Assembly: GCA_034434695.1 (NCBI GenBank)
Contig: DAOTYY010000148.1
Coordinates: 1-5,832 of the forward strand
Reading direction: 5' to 3'
Source: DYEC01 sp034434695
Lineage (GTDB): Bacteria > Chloroflexota > Anaerolineae > Anaerolineales > Anaerolineaceae
Length of the DNA: 5,832 nt
Part shown: positions 1-5,717 of the stretch, piece after piece
How the letters are laid out: each line of letters opens with the position of its first letter
Position numbering within the stretch: position 1 is the first letter of the stretch
Made by a program: the position numbers and the translations under genes
The notes under the pieces: generated by a model
Database searches by the model: none
Seen by the model: only the letters and a program-made list of their open reading frames with translations
Told to the model about the DNA's origin: nothing

Positions 1-46
1 TGCAAAAATCATCGACATCACAGAATAAAACGAGTAAACTGTCCAT
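1..46 (-). CDS. Transposase N-terminus, IS982-like (partial, 15 codons visible)
   Basis: Reading the - strand from the ATG at 46-44 gives MDSLLVLFCDVDDFC before the window ends. The core LFCDVDDFC resembles the conserved opening of IS982-family transposases, where a hydrophobic stretch runs into a V/I-D-D-F-C motif. A good ribosome binding site (AGGAG, 58-54) lies 7 nt upstream, which supports this start. The protein would be a DDE transposase of roughly 300 residues that cuts and rejoins the element's inverted repeats; the catalytic residues lie outside the window. Nothing visible suggests that this copy is broken, but only a small part can be seen. The family assignment is moderately sure; that it is a transposase start is more secure, because an inverted repeat lies just upstream and a transposase tail beside the matching repeat at the other edge. 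Confidence 0.65.
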   Translation of the reverse strand, partial: MDSLLVLFCDVDDFC

Positions 47-53
47 TGAGGGT

Positions 54-58
54 CTCCT
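54..58 (-). promoter_or_regulatory. Ribosome binding site of the left transposase
   Basis: The - strand reads AGGAG, then seven bases, then ATG (46-44). This is a standard Shine-Dalgarno arrangement and fixes the transposase start. Confidence 0.6.
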
Positions 59-76
59 GGGGTTTCAACTGTTGTT

Positions 77-739
77 GTGGTAACAAAAGTTTACTCCCTT
101 TTGGAGATCCTCTCCTTATCCCGAACTCACGTTAACAAAGGCATCGCCGAGTTCTTCAAGCAAACCTTTGAGGAGAACGGCGGTACGGTCGTGGCATTTG
201 AAACCTATACCACCGGCGATAAGGACTTTTCTGCCCAGTTAACCAAGATTAAAGAAGCCAACCCGGATGTTGTCTTCCTGCCCAATTATTACTCAGAGGT
301 GCCATTGCAAATTCAGCAGGGCAAGCGTCTGGGAATCAACGTTCCATTTTTGGGCAGCGACTCGTGGGGCAGCAATGAGCTGATCTCGCTCTGCGGTGCT
401 GATTGCGAAGGCTACTACTTCAGCACGCATTATGCGCCGGATGCTGCCACACCGGTGGCGCAGAAGTTCATCAAGGACTACACCGATAAATACGGCAAAG
501 TCCCGGATGATGTGGCGGCGTTGACCTATGATGCCTTTGGCTTGCTCTGGATGGCGCTGAAGAACGCCGGTCAGGTGGATCGCGAAGCCGTCCGCAATGC
601 ACTGGCGCAAATTCCCAAGTATGAGGGCGTTACCGGCACCTTGCAATTCAAGGAAGGTTCCGGCGACCCAATCAAGAGCGCAGTCATCCTGCAAATCAAG
701 GACGGCAAGTTCGTCTGGTTCGCAAACGCTAACCCATAA
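77..739 (+). pseudogene. Branched-chain amino acid ABC transporter substrate-binding protein, 5'-truncated by an insertion sequence
   Basis: The reading frame runs 220 codons from a GTG at 77, but only about residue 19 onward (from about 131) looks like a LivJ/LivK-type protein (Peripla_BP_6 fold). The first 18 codons are translated insertion-sequence DNA. Recognisable family stretches are NKGIAEFFKQTFEENGG (residues 20-36), DFSAQLTKIKEANPDVVFLP (50-69), FLGSDSW (91-97), a Cys pair C106/C110, VAALTYDAFGLLWMALKNAG (146-165), and a C-terminal GVTGTLQFKEGSGDPIKSA (184-202). Intact members have about 380-400 residues with a lipoprotein signal, so roughly the N-terminal half is missing, including the export signal and much of one ligand-binding lobe. 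The remaining frame is open and well conserved, which suggests the damage is recent. It lies 72 nt upstream of livH and would have been the first gene of the operon. As it stands it should not yield an exported, ligand-binding protein. It could be called livK/livJ-like, but which cannot be decided. Confidence 0.85.
115..136 (-). repeat. Terminal inverted repeat of the left insertion sequence
   Basis: Read inward from 136 on the - strand, the repeat begins GTTAACGTGAGTTCGGG. It matches the + strand from 5696 (GTTAACGTGAATTCGGG) at 16 of the first 17 positions and 19 of 22 overall. The next base outward differs between the two copies (T at the left once aligned, A at the right), so the tip is probably at 136, though a base or two of uncertainty remains. 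Flanking target duplications cannot be checked because the far end of each element lies outside the window. Confidence 0.8.
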
Positions 740-753
740 AACTCATTTCTAGT

Positions 754-790
754 CAGTCCTCCCGCCGCTGATTTTCTGGCGGGAGGACTG
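754..790 (+). promoter_or_regulatory. GC-rich hairpin between the binding-protein gene and livH
   Basis: CAGTCCTCCCGCC (754-766) is perfectly complementary to 778-790, giving a 13-bp stem with an 11-nt loop (767-777). No T-run follows, so it does not look like a classic intrinsic terminator. Strong hairpins directly after the binding-protein gene are common in ABC transporter operons. There they protect the upstream mRNA or partly stop transcription, so that the binding protein is made in excess over the membrane parts. That role is inferred here from position. Confidence 0.7.
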
Positions 791-811
791 CCGTATTGCA
801 ACAGGAGCACC

Positions 812-1687
812 ATGACCTATCTTTTACAGCAAGTGCTGAATGCGCTTCAACTGGGCAGTATTTATGCGCTGATCGCACTGGGCTATACGATGGTTTATGG
901 CATTCTGACCATGATCAATTTTGCCCATGGCGATTTGTTTATGGTTGGGGCATTTTTCTGTTTTATTGCAGCAACCTTTCTCAAGCTGCCCTTTGTGCCA
1001 ACGCTGCTGCTTTCAATGGCAGGGGTGGCGCTGCTGGGGGTAGCCATTGAGCGGGTTGCTTATAAACCCTTGCGCCAGGCGCCGCGCGTTTCCGCCATCA
1101 TCACTGCACTGGGCGTCGGTTTATTTCTGGAAAACTTCACGCTGGTCTTCAGTCCCTACCCCCAGCATGTCCCCACCCTGATTGAGAACAAGACCTGGAT
1201 CGTCGGCGGTGTTGCCATTTCTTCCTTACAGGTGATCATCATTCTGCTGGCGCTGGTTTTGATGATTCTGCTCGACTTAATTGTGGGGCGCACGATGGTC
1301 GGGATGGCAATGCGCGCTATTTCGTGGGATAAAAACATCGTGCCGCTGATGGGCGTTCCGGTGAACCTGATCATCTCGATCACCTTTGCCATCGGCACCA
1401 GTCTGGGCGCGGCGGCGGGAACGATGTACAGCCTGGCTTTCCCGGTCATTGATCCCTACATGGGTATTCTGGTGGGTTGGAAAGCGTTTATCTCCGCCGT
1501 GGTGGGTGGCATCGGCAACATTCGCGGGGCAATGATCGGCGGCTTCATCCTCGGCGCAGTGGAGATTCTGGTAGCGGCTTTTCTGCCCTCCACCTATCGG
1601 GATTTCGTTGCCTTTGCACTGCTGCTGGTGTTGCTGATCTTCCGCCCATACGGCATTCTGGGCAAACCAAGACCGCAGAAGGTGTGA
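812..1687 (+). CDS. livH: Branched-chain amino acid ABC transporter permease LivH
   Basis: This is a 291-residue polytopic membrane protein of the BPD_transp_2 family, one of two subunits that form the inner-membrane channel for leucine, isoleucine and valine or similar substrates. The N-terminal signature GSIYALIALGYTMVYGI (residues 15-31), followed by INFAHGDLFMVGA (35-47), is typical of LivH. Hydrophobic spans are at roughly 8-30, 38-56, 60-80, 93-113, 135-157, 184-208, 214-235, 240-258 and 264-278. The cytoplasmic loop GRTMVGMAMRAISWDKN (159-175) corresponds to the segment that docks with the ATPase subunits. The later GGIGNIRGAMIGGF (232-245) is another family hallmark. The length is normal. 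The ATG at 812 is preceded by AGGAG (803-807) with a 4-nt gap and fits the usual LivH N-terminus. It follows the truncated binding-protein gene and the hairpin, and livM starts one base after its stop. With the upstream gene cut by an insertion sequence, its native promoter is probably lost. Confidence 0.95.
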   Translation: MTYLLQQVLNALQLGSIYALIALGYTMVYGILTMINFAHGDLFMVGAFFCFIAATFLKLPFVPTLLLSMAGVALLGVAIERVAYKPLRQAPRVSAIITALGVGLFLENFTLVFSPYPQHVPTLIENKTWIVGGVAISSLQVIIILLALVLMILLDLIVGRTMVGMAMRAISWDKNIVPLMGVPVNLIISITFAIGTSLGAAAGTMYSLAFPVIDPYMGILVGWKAFISAVVGGIGNIRGAMIGGFILGAVEILVAAFLPSTYRDFVAFALLLVLLIFRPYGILGKPRPQKV

Positions 1688-1688
1688 C

Positions 1689-2753
1689 ATGGCAGACAAA
1701 TCGCTGACTTCTCAACCTGAAAAACCGCCGACTCTCCAGCGGCTGCGCAACGGCTGGGAAAAGATCGCTTCCAACCGCAAGGCATTGCCGATTGCGCTGG
1801 TGGTGGGTTTTTTGCTCTCGTTTGCAATTCCACAGTTTGAGCTGGTCAATCCGTATGTCCAGCTCATTTTGATGTGTGTCGGCATCAACATCATCCTGAC
1901 CATCAGCCTGAATCTGGTGAATGGTTACATGGGAGAGTTCTCGGTCGGACATGCCGGTTTTATGGCAGTGGGTGCGTACATCTCGGCGCTGCTGACCACA
2001 CGGGTCTTTCCGCTGGGGTCAGGCGCCTGGCTGTTCCCGCTGGCGGTCATCGCCGGCGGCATCGGCGCAGGACTGGTTGGATTGGTGGTGGCGGTGCCGT
2101 CGTTCAAAACGCGCGGCGACTATCTGGCGATCGTTACCCTGGCGCTCAACATGATCGTCAAGTCGGTCATCGAGAACATCGAAGCCATCGGCGGTCCGCG
2201 CGGCATTCCTGGCATTGACAAGCTGACCACTCTGCCCTGGACGTTCTTCTGGACGGTGCTGGCAGTGTGGGTGATCCGCAATTTTGTGTACTCGAATTTT
2301 GGGCGGGGTGTGCTTTCGATTCGCGAAGATGAAATCGCCAGCGACCTGATGAGCGTCAACACCCGTCAGGTCAAGCTGCTGGCATTCACCATCTCTTCGT
2401 TTTTTGCCGGTATTGCGGGGGCACTGTTCGCTCATGTGCTGCAATTCATCAGCCCGCGCGTCTTTGACATCATCAAATCCACCGATGTGCTGATCATGGT
2501 CTATCTGGGCGGGATTGGTTCGATTGCCGGCTCAATTTTGGGTGCAACGATTTATACGGTACTGCTTGAGCTGTTGCGACCGCTGGGAATGTGGCGCATG
2601 GTATTCATGCCGCTGGTGCTGGTCTTGTTGATGATCTTCCGCCCGCGCGGCATCATGGGACTGCGCGAGTTCCGTTGGTTCATCCCCTATCGCGACCTGT
2701 TCGCCAGCCGCCTGTGGCATCAGAAGAAGGAGGTGCCCGATGCCTCTGCTTGA
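1689..2753 (+). CDS. livM: Branched-chain amino acid ABC transporter permease LivM
   Basis: This is a 354-residue membrane protein of the BPD_transp_2 family, the partner channel subunit of LivH. A charged, proline-containing N-terminal tail of about 32 residues precedes the first membrane span (33-50); such extensions are common in LivM compared with LivH. Family hallmarks are SLNLVNGYMGEFSVGHAGF (73-91) followed by MAVGAYISA (92-100), GGPRGIPGI (168-176), the ATPase-docking loop GRGVLSIREDEIASDL (205-220), and YLGGIGSIAGSILGA (272-286). The last span (305-317) ends in FRPRGIMG (317-324), followed by a cationic tail. About eight to ten membrane spans are expected. The ATG at 1689 lies one base after the livH stop, with AAGG (1679-1682) inside the livH end as the ribosome binding site. 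The 3' end overlaps livG by 14 nt, so translation of the two is probably coupled. No defects are seen. Confidence 0.95.
   Translation: MADKSLTSQPEKPPTLQRLRNGWEKIASNRKALPIALVVGFLLSFAIPQFELVNPYVQLILMCVGINIILTISLNLVNGYMGEFSVGHAGFMAVGAYISALLTTRVFPLGSGAWLFPLAVIAGGIGAGLVGLVVAVPSFKTRGDYLAIVTLALNMIVKSVIENIEAIGGPRGIPGIDKLTTLPWTFFWTVLAVWVIRNFVYSNFGRGVLSIREDEIASDLMSVNTRQVKLLAFTISSFFAGIAGALFAHVLQFISPRVFDIIKSTDVLIMVYLGGIGSIAGSILGATIYTVLLELLRPLGMWRMVFMPLVLVLLMIFRPRGIMGLREFRWFIPYRDLFASRLWHQKKEVPDASA
2727..2733 (+). promoter_or_regulatory. Ribosome binding site of livG
   Basis: AAGGAGG lies 6 nt before the ATG at 2740 and sits entirely inside livM. It decides the livG start, which overlaps the end of livM by 14 nt in another frame. 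Confidence 0.8.
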
Positions 2754-3513
2754 AGCCAGTCACGTCACCCACTTTTTCGGCGGTCTGTGCGCCGTCTCCG
2801 ATTTCAATCTGGAATTACAGACGGGTGAGTTGATCGGTATCATCGGACCCAACGGCGCCGGCAAAACCACCGTTTTCAACCTGATCACCGGCGTCTACCG
2901 CGCTTCGAGCGGCAGTATCAAGATGAACGGAACGGAACTGGTGGGCAAGACTCCCAATCAAATTACTGCGCTGGGTATTGCGCGCACCTTTCAGAATATC
3001 CGCCTGTTCAAAGACCTTTCGGTGCTGGACAACGTGCGTATCGCCCACTATTCACAAATGGGTTATTCCCCGCTGGAAGCGCTACTGCATATCGGACGTT
3101 ACCATACGGAAGAACAGCGCATCATCGAGGAAGCCATGCAGTTGCTCTCGGTGTTTAAGCTGGATCACTATGCAGAAGAACGCTCCGCCAACCTGCCCTA
3201 TGGATTGCAGCGCCGATTGGAGATCGCCCGTGCGCTGGCAACCCATCCCAGCCTGCTGCTGCTGGATGAGCCGGCAGCAGGGATGAACCCCAACGAGATC
3301 GGTCAATTAATGGGGTTGATTCACTGGATTCGGGACGAATTCAAGCTGACGATCATCTTGATCGAACACCAGATGCGATTGGTGATGGGTATTTGCGAAC
3401 GCATCAAAGTGCTGGATTTCGGCGCTACCATTGCCGAAGGTTTGCCAGCAGAGATACAAAATAACCCGAAAGTGCTGGAGGCGTATCTGGGAGAGGAAGG
3501 AGGCGCAGCATGA
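2740..3513 (+). CDS. livG: Branched-chain amino acid ABC transporter ATP-binding protein LivG
   Basis: This 257-residue cytoplasmic ATPase pairs with LivF to drive transport through LivH/LivM. Visible nucleotide-binding motifs are Walker A GPNGAGKTT (residues 36-44), the Q-loop Q85 in ARTFQNIRLF (81-90), the signature region NLPYGLQRRLEIARALA (151-167), Walker B LLLLDEP (172-178) with catalytic E177, and the switch His H210 in LIEHQM (207-212). The RTFQNIRLF motif, the insert of about 25 residues after it (SQMGYSPLEALLHIGRY, 105-121) and the C-terminal AYLGEE, preceded by NNPKVLE, mark it as LivG rather than LivF. Two details differ slightly from the textbook LivG: the signature has Leu156 where Gln is usual (LPYGQ), and EHQM replaces EHDM. 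The start is fixed by a strong AAGGAGG. The gene overlaps livM by 14 nt and livF by 4 nt (ATGA). It is expected to be functional. Confidence 0.95.
   Translation: MPLLEASHVTHFFGGLCAVSDFNLELQTGELIGIIGPNGAGKTTVFNLITGVYRASSGSIKMNGTELVGKTPNQITALGIARTFQNIRLFKDLSVLDNVRIAHYSQMGYSPLEALLHIGRYHTEEQRIIEEAMQLLSVFKLDHYAEERSANLPYGLQRRLEIARALATHPSLLLLDEPAAGMNPNEIGQLMGLIHWIRDEFKLTIILIEHQMRLVMGICERIKVLDFGATIAEGLPAEIQNNPKVLEAYLGEEGGAA
3497..3503 (+). promoter_or_regulatory. Ribosome binding site of livF
   Basis: AAGGAGG ends 6 nt before the ATG at 3510. It lies in the livG tail and supports the start inside the ATGA overlap, implying translational coupling. Confidence 0.8.
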
Positions 3514-4226
3514 ACAACCACGCCCTGCTCTCCATCAAAGACCTGTTCGTCTCCTACGGCAACATCAAGGCGGTCAAAGGCATCTCCTTTGATGTCCATG
3601 AAGGCGAAATTGTCACGCTGATCGGCGCCAATGGCGCCGGCAAGTCCTCCACCCTGCGCGCCATCTCCGGCATGGTGCCTTACACGGGTCAAATTGTCTA
3701 CAAAGGCACCGATTTGCGTAAGATGGAAGCGGATAAAATCGTGGCACTGGGCATTGCTCAAGTGCCGGAAGGGCGCGGTATTTTTGGCAACCTGACGGTC
3801 ATGGAAAACCTGAAGCTGGCGACCTGGCAGCGCAAAGACAAAGCAGAAATTGAACGTGATTTCGAGCGGGTGTTTTCAATTTTCCCGCGCTTGAAGGAAC
3901 GCAGCCGTCAACTAGGTGGCACACTTTCCGGCGGTGAACAGCAAATGCTGGCGGTGGCACGCGCCCTGATGAGCCGCGGCAAGGTCATGCTGCTGGATGA
4001 ACCTTCCATGGGGCTGGCGCCAGTGCTGGTGCGGGAAATCTTCCGCGTGCTGAGGGAAATCAACCAGAGCGGCACAACCATCCTGCTTGTGGAACAAAAT
4101 GCCAACATGGCGCTGCGTCTGGCACACCGCGGTTATGTGCTGGAAACCGGCACGATTGCCCTGTCCGGTACGACTGCTGAACTGTTGGGTAGCCCGCGCG
4201 TAAAAGAGGCTTATCTGGGCGGGTAA
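3510..4226 (+). CDS. livF: Branched-chain amino acid ABC transporter ATP-binding protein LivF
   Basis: This 238-residue ATPase is the second nucleotide-binding subunit of the transporter. Motifs in order are an A-loop aromatic in VSYGNIKAVKGIS (Tyr16), Walker A GANGAGKSS (39-47), the Q-loop in AQVPEGRGIF (83-92, Q84), the ABC signature LSGGEQQMLAVARAL (139-153), Walker B VMLLDEPSMGLAP (159-171) with catalytic E164, and LLVEQNA (192-198). The VPEGR segment after the Q-loop, the VEQN in place of the usual switch histidine, and the short length all identify LivF rather than LivG. The VEQN is a known family trait and not a defect. It ends with KEAYLGG, again typical. The start overlaps the livG stop as ATGA. 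It is the last gene of the transporter operon and is followed by a hairpin 10 nt after its stop. No frameshift or missing motif is seen. Confidence 0.95.
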   Translation: MNNHALLSIKDLFVSYGNIKAVKGISFDVHEGEIVTLIGANGAGKSSTLRAISGMVPYTGQIVYKGTDLRKMEADKIVALGIAQVPEGRGIFGNLTVMENLKLATWQRKDKAEIERDFERVFSIFPRLKERSRQLGGTLSGGEQQMLAVARALMSRGKVMLLDEPSMGLAPVLVREIFRVLREINQSGTTILLVEQNANMALRLAHRGYVLETGTIALSGTTAELLGSPRVKEAYLGG

Positions 4227-4235
4227 GCAGTCTGA

Positions 4236-4265
4236 CTGGCAAACCCCGCCTGACAGGTTTGCCAG
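4236..4265 (+). terminator. Hairpin after livF, possible end of the liv operon
   Basis: CTGGCAAACC (4236-4245) pairs perfectly with GGTTTGCCAG (4256-4265) around a 10-nt loop, 10 nt after the livF stop. Only a weak T-rich stretch follows (ACCTTTC), so termination may be partial or the hairpin may act on mRNA stability. Its position between the end of the transporter genes and a functionally unrelated alr gene favours an operon-end role. Confidence 0.5.
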
Positions 4266-4292
4266 ACCTTTCAGGGATTGCGTACAAAAAAG

Positions 4293-4327
4293 CATGAAAA
4301 TTCGGAATCAAATTCCGAATTTTCATG
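4293..4327. repeat. Perfect 16-bp AT-rich inverted repeat upstream of alr
   Basis: CATGAAAATTCGGAAT (4293-4308) is followed by CAA and its exact reverse complement (4312-4327). The left arm is preceded by six A residues (4286-4291), so on the - strand the hairpin is followed by a base and a T6 run, the layout of an intrinsic terminator facing leftward. In the + direction it is followed only by a short TTA. It could be a terminator against antisense transcription into liv, a bidirectional terminator, or an operator near the alr promoter. It is clearly more AT-rich than the surrounding genes. Function is undecided; the structure itself is certain. Confidence 0.75.
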
Positions 4328-4400
4328 TTAAGATGTATGTACTGCAAAGCCGCTTTGCCGATAATCGGTGCACACAGCGGGCAATGACTCTGACAACAAT

Positions 4401-4404
4401 GGAG
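4401..4404 (+). promoter_or_regulatory. Ribosome binding site that fixes the alr start
   Basis: GGAG lies 8 nt before the ATG at 4413. The open frame extends upstream to a GTG at 4368, but the extra 15 residues (beginning MHTAGNDSD) are hydrophilic and unlike the racemase family. The family N-terminus, with TWAEIDLDAI shortly after Met, fits the ATG at 4413. Confidence 0.7.
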
Positions 4405-4412
4405 AATGGATC

Positions 4413-5585
4413 ATGCTGGAAGGAATTGTCACCTGGGCGGAAATTGACCTGGACGCCATCCGGTTTAATGTGCGCGCTTTTCAAAAACATGTCGGTCCAA
4501 AGGTCGAGATCATCGCAGTTGTCAAAGCCAATGCCTATGGTCACGGCGCAGTGCCAGTGGCGCGCGCCGCGCTGGAAGCCGGGGCGGCACGTCTGGCAGT
4601 ACACCGCGCCATCGAAGGCATCGAATTGCGCCGGGCAGGCATTACCGCTCCAGTGCTGGTGATGGGCTACACGCCGCCTTCAGGTGCTGAGCTGATCACC
4701 CGCTGGGGATTGACACCCAGCCTGATGACCATAGAATTTGCACAGGCGTTATCAGCAAGAGCGACTGCGCTGGGGGTGCGCGTGCCAGTGCATGTCAAAG
4801 TGGATACCGGAATGAGCCGCTACGGCTTACATCCCGAAGAGGTGAACGATTTTCTGCTGGCGTTGCGTCGTCTGCCGGGGATAACACTAGAAGGGATGTT
4901 CACTCATTTCGCCACTGCCGACAGTGCTGACCAGAGCCATCTGCGCCGTCAACTGGCAGTGTTTAACGATGTGCGCGCTGCCGCCAGCGAGGCAGGCATT
5001 TACATCCCTTGCCTGCACGCCTGCAACTCCGCCGCAGCGATGCGCCTGCCTGAGGCGCACTTTCACGCTATCCGTCCAGGTATCTCGATGTATGGCTTAA
5101 AACCTTCAGATGAATGGGAACCGGTGTTTGAGATTCGTCCGGCGCTGACGCTGAAGAGTCTGGTCAGCCGTGTGCGCACCCTGCCGGCAGGGGCGGGCGT
5201 CAGTTACGGGCGCACATACATCACCGAACGCCCTACCCCGGCGGCGCTGGTGCCGGTCGGTTACGGCGACGGTTATCACCGCATTCTCTCCAACAAGGGC
5301 AGTGTGTTGATTCGATGCAAACGCGCCCGCATTTTGGGGCGTGTATGCATGGATCAGTTTGTGGTAGATGTATCGGATATTCCAGACGTACAACAGGATG
5401 ATGAGGTGGTATTGGTTGGCAGTCAGGGTGAGGAGCGCATCTCCGCCGAGGAAGTTGCCCGTCTGGCAGGGACAATCAATTATGAGGTAACCACTTCGCT
5501 GTTGCCGCGCGTGGCGCGCATCTACCTCAAAGGCGGGAAAGTGGTGGAAGCAAATGTTCTGGGAGTGAGTGGAAGTTCATCATAG
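4413..5585 (+). CDS. alr: Alanine racemase (PLP-dependent)
   Basis: This 390-residue cytoplasmic enzyme interconverts L- and D-alanine and supplies D-Ala for peptidoglycan. The TIM-barrel domain starts with TWAEIDLDAIRFN (7-19) and carries the PLP lysine K38 in VVKANAYGHG (36-45). Next come VKVDTGMSRYGL (128-139), with K129 and R136 at the positions of the carbamylated lysine and active-site arginine of Geobacillus Alr, then THFATAD (164-170), CNSAA (204-208) and IRPGISMYG (220-228, R221). The C-terminal beta domain supplies the second catalytic base Y265 in AGVSYGRTY (261-269), GRVCMDQ (309-315) and INYEVTTSL (355-363, Y357). All key residues are present and the length is normal, so the gene looks functional. 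It lies 186 nt after livF, across two hairpins, with its own ribosome binding site, so it is probably a separate transcription unit. Its stop lies about 110 nt from the right insertion sequence. The sharing of a flank with liv may be chance. Confidence 0.96.
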   Translation: MLEGIVTWAEIDLDAIRFNVRAFQKHVGPKVEIIAVVKANAYGHGAVPVARAALEAGAARLAVHRAIEGIELRRAGITAPVLVMGYTPPSGAELITRWGLTPSLMTIEFAQALSARATALGVRVPVHVKVDTGMSRYGLHPEEVNDFLLALRRLPGITLEGMFTHFATADSADQSHLRRQLAVFNDVRAAASEAGIYIPCLHACNSAAAMRLPEAHFHAIRPGISMYGLKPSDEWEPVFEIRPALTLKSLVSRVRTLPAGAGVSYGRTYITERPTPAALVPVGYGDGYHRILSNKGSVLIRCKRARILGRVCMDQFVVDVSDIPDVQQDDEVVLVGSQGEERISAEEVARLAGTINYEVTTSLLPRVARIYLKGGKVVEANVLGVSGSSS

Positions 5586-5695
5586 GATAGGCGAGCTTGA
5601 CTAAGCAATTGGCAAATGAGCGTCGTTTTGCCAGCTTGTCTTGGCCCATATAAGATGACAATTTTCGGCTCTGCGTTCAATTGTTCTTGAATTAA
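5586..5695 (-). pseudogene. Fragment of a P-loop ATPase (AAA_14/DUF4143-type), truncated at both ends
   Basis: Read on the - strand from the insertion-sequence boundary, the frame gives LIQEQLNAEPKIVILYGPRQ and then AGKTTLICQLLSQ (about 5695-5597). GPRQAGKTT is a Walker A motif in the context typical of the AAA_14 plus DUF4143 ATPases, where it lies about 20-25 residues from the N-terminus. Such proteins usually have about 380-450 residues. Here the start codon side abuts the inverted repeat of the right insertion sequence. The frame then continues into the antisense of the alr tail and stops at 5522 without Walker B, the rest of the AAA domain or DUF4143. It is therefore a remnant of about 30-40 codons, convergent with alr, and cannot make a working protein. 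The family call rests on one motif and its surroundings. The break near 5586-5600 marks an old rearrangement next to alr. Confidence 0.6.
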
Positions 5696-5717
5696 GTTAA
5701 CGTGAATTCGGGTTAGG
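5696..5717 (+). repeat. Terminal inverted repeat of the right insertion sequence
   Basis: It starts GTTAACGTGAATTCGGG and matches the left repeat (136 back to 115) at 19 of 22 positions, in inverted orientation. The transposase stop codon (TAA on the - strand, 5715-5713) lies inside the repeat, so the gene runs to the very end of the element. Confidence 0.8.

Larger units (their letters stand above)
1..136 (-). mobile_element. 5' end of an insertion sequence, probably IS982 family (partial, continues off the left edge)
   Basis: The right boundary is set by a terminal inverted repeat ending at about 136, which matches the repeat at 5696-5717 in inverted orientation. Inside it, on the - strand, lie a leader of about 90 nt, a Shine-Dalgarno sequence and the start of a transposase reading leftward out of the window. 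This is the transposase-start end of the element; the other end of this copy is not visible. The family call rests on the N-terminal transposase motif and on the C-terminal tail seen at the other window edge, both recalled from IS982-type proteins rather than searched. The insertion replaced the promoter, signal peptide and N-terminal part of the binding-protein gene to its right. The leader also holds a short inverted repeat, GGAGA/TCTCC (103-107/111-115), of unknown meaning. I see no convincing outward promoter toward livH. Confidence 0.8.

Noticed and set aside
60..136. Outward promoter in the left IS end that could drive livHMGF
   Set aside because: TTG-containing hexamers such as TTGTTG (72-77) have no matching -10 at suitable spacing, so I did not annotate one.
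293..694. Long reverse-strand open frames opposite the binding protein and opposite livH, livM, livG, livF and alr
   Set aside because: They lack family features and ribosome binding sites, and mirror the codon bias of the well-supported + strand genes.
4329..4365. Promoter-like hexamers before alr (TAAGAT at 4329-4334, GATAAT at 4360-4365)
   Set aside because: Neither has a convincing -35 element at the right distance; a promoter probably exists here, but I cannot place it.
4368..4412. Alternative upstream GTG start for alanine racemase, adding 15 residues
   Set aside because: The extra residues are hydrophilic and not family-like, and the ATG at 4413 has a good ribosome binding site and gives the expected N-terminus.
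5610..5633. Hairpin TGGCAAA/TTTGCCA after alr as a possible alr terminator
   Set aside because: The 7-bp stem falls within the ATPase P-loop coding remnant and has no T-run after it. Its similarity to the livF hairpin arms looks coincidental.
137..5695. New defence or multi-gene system
   Set aside because: All intact genes are recognisable transport and cell-wall genes; the only possible defence-like or regulatory protein is a short ATPase remnant.
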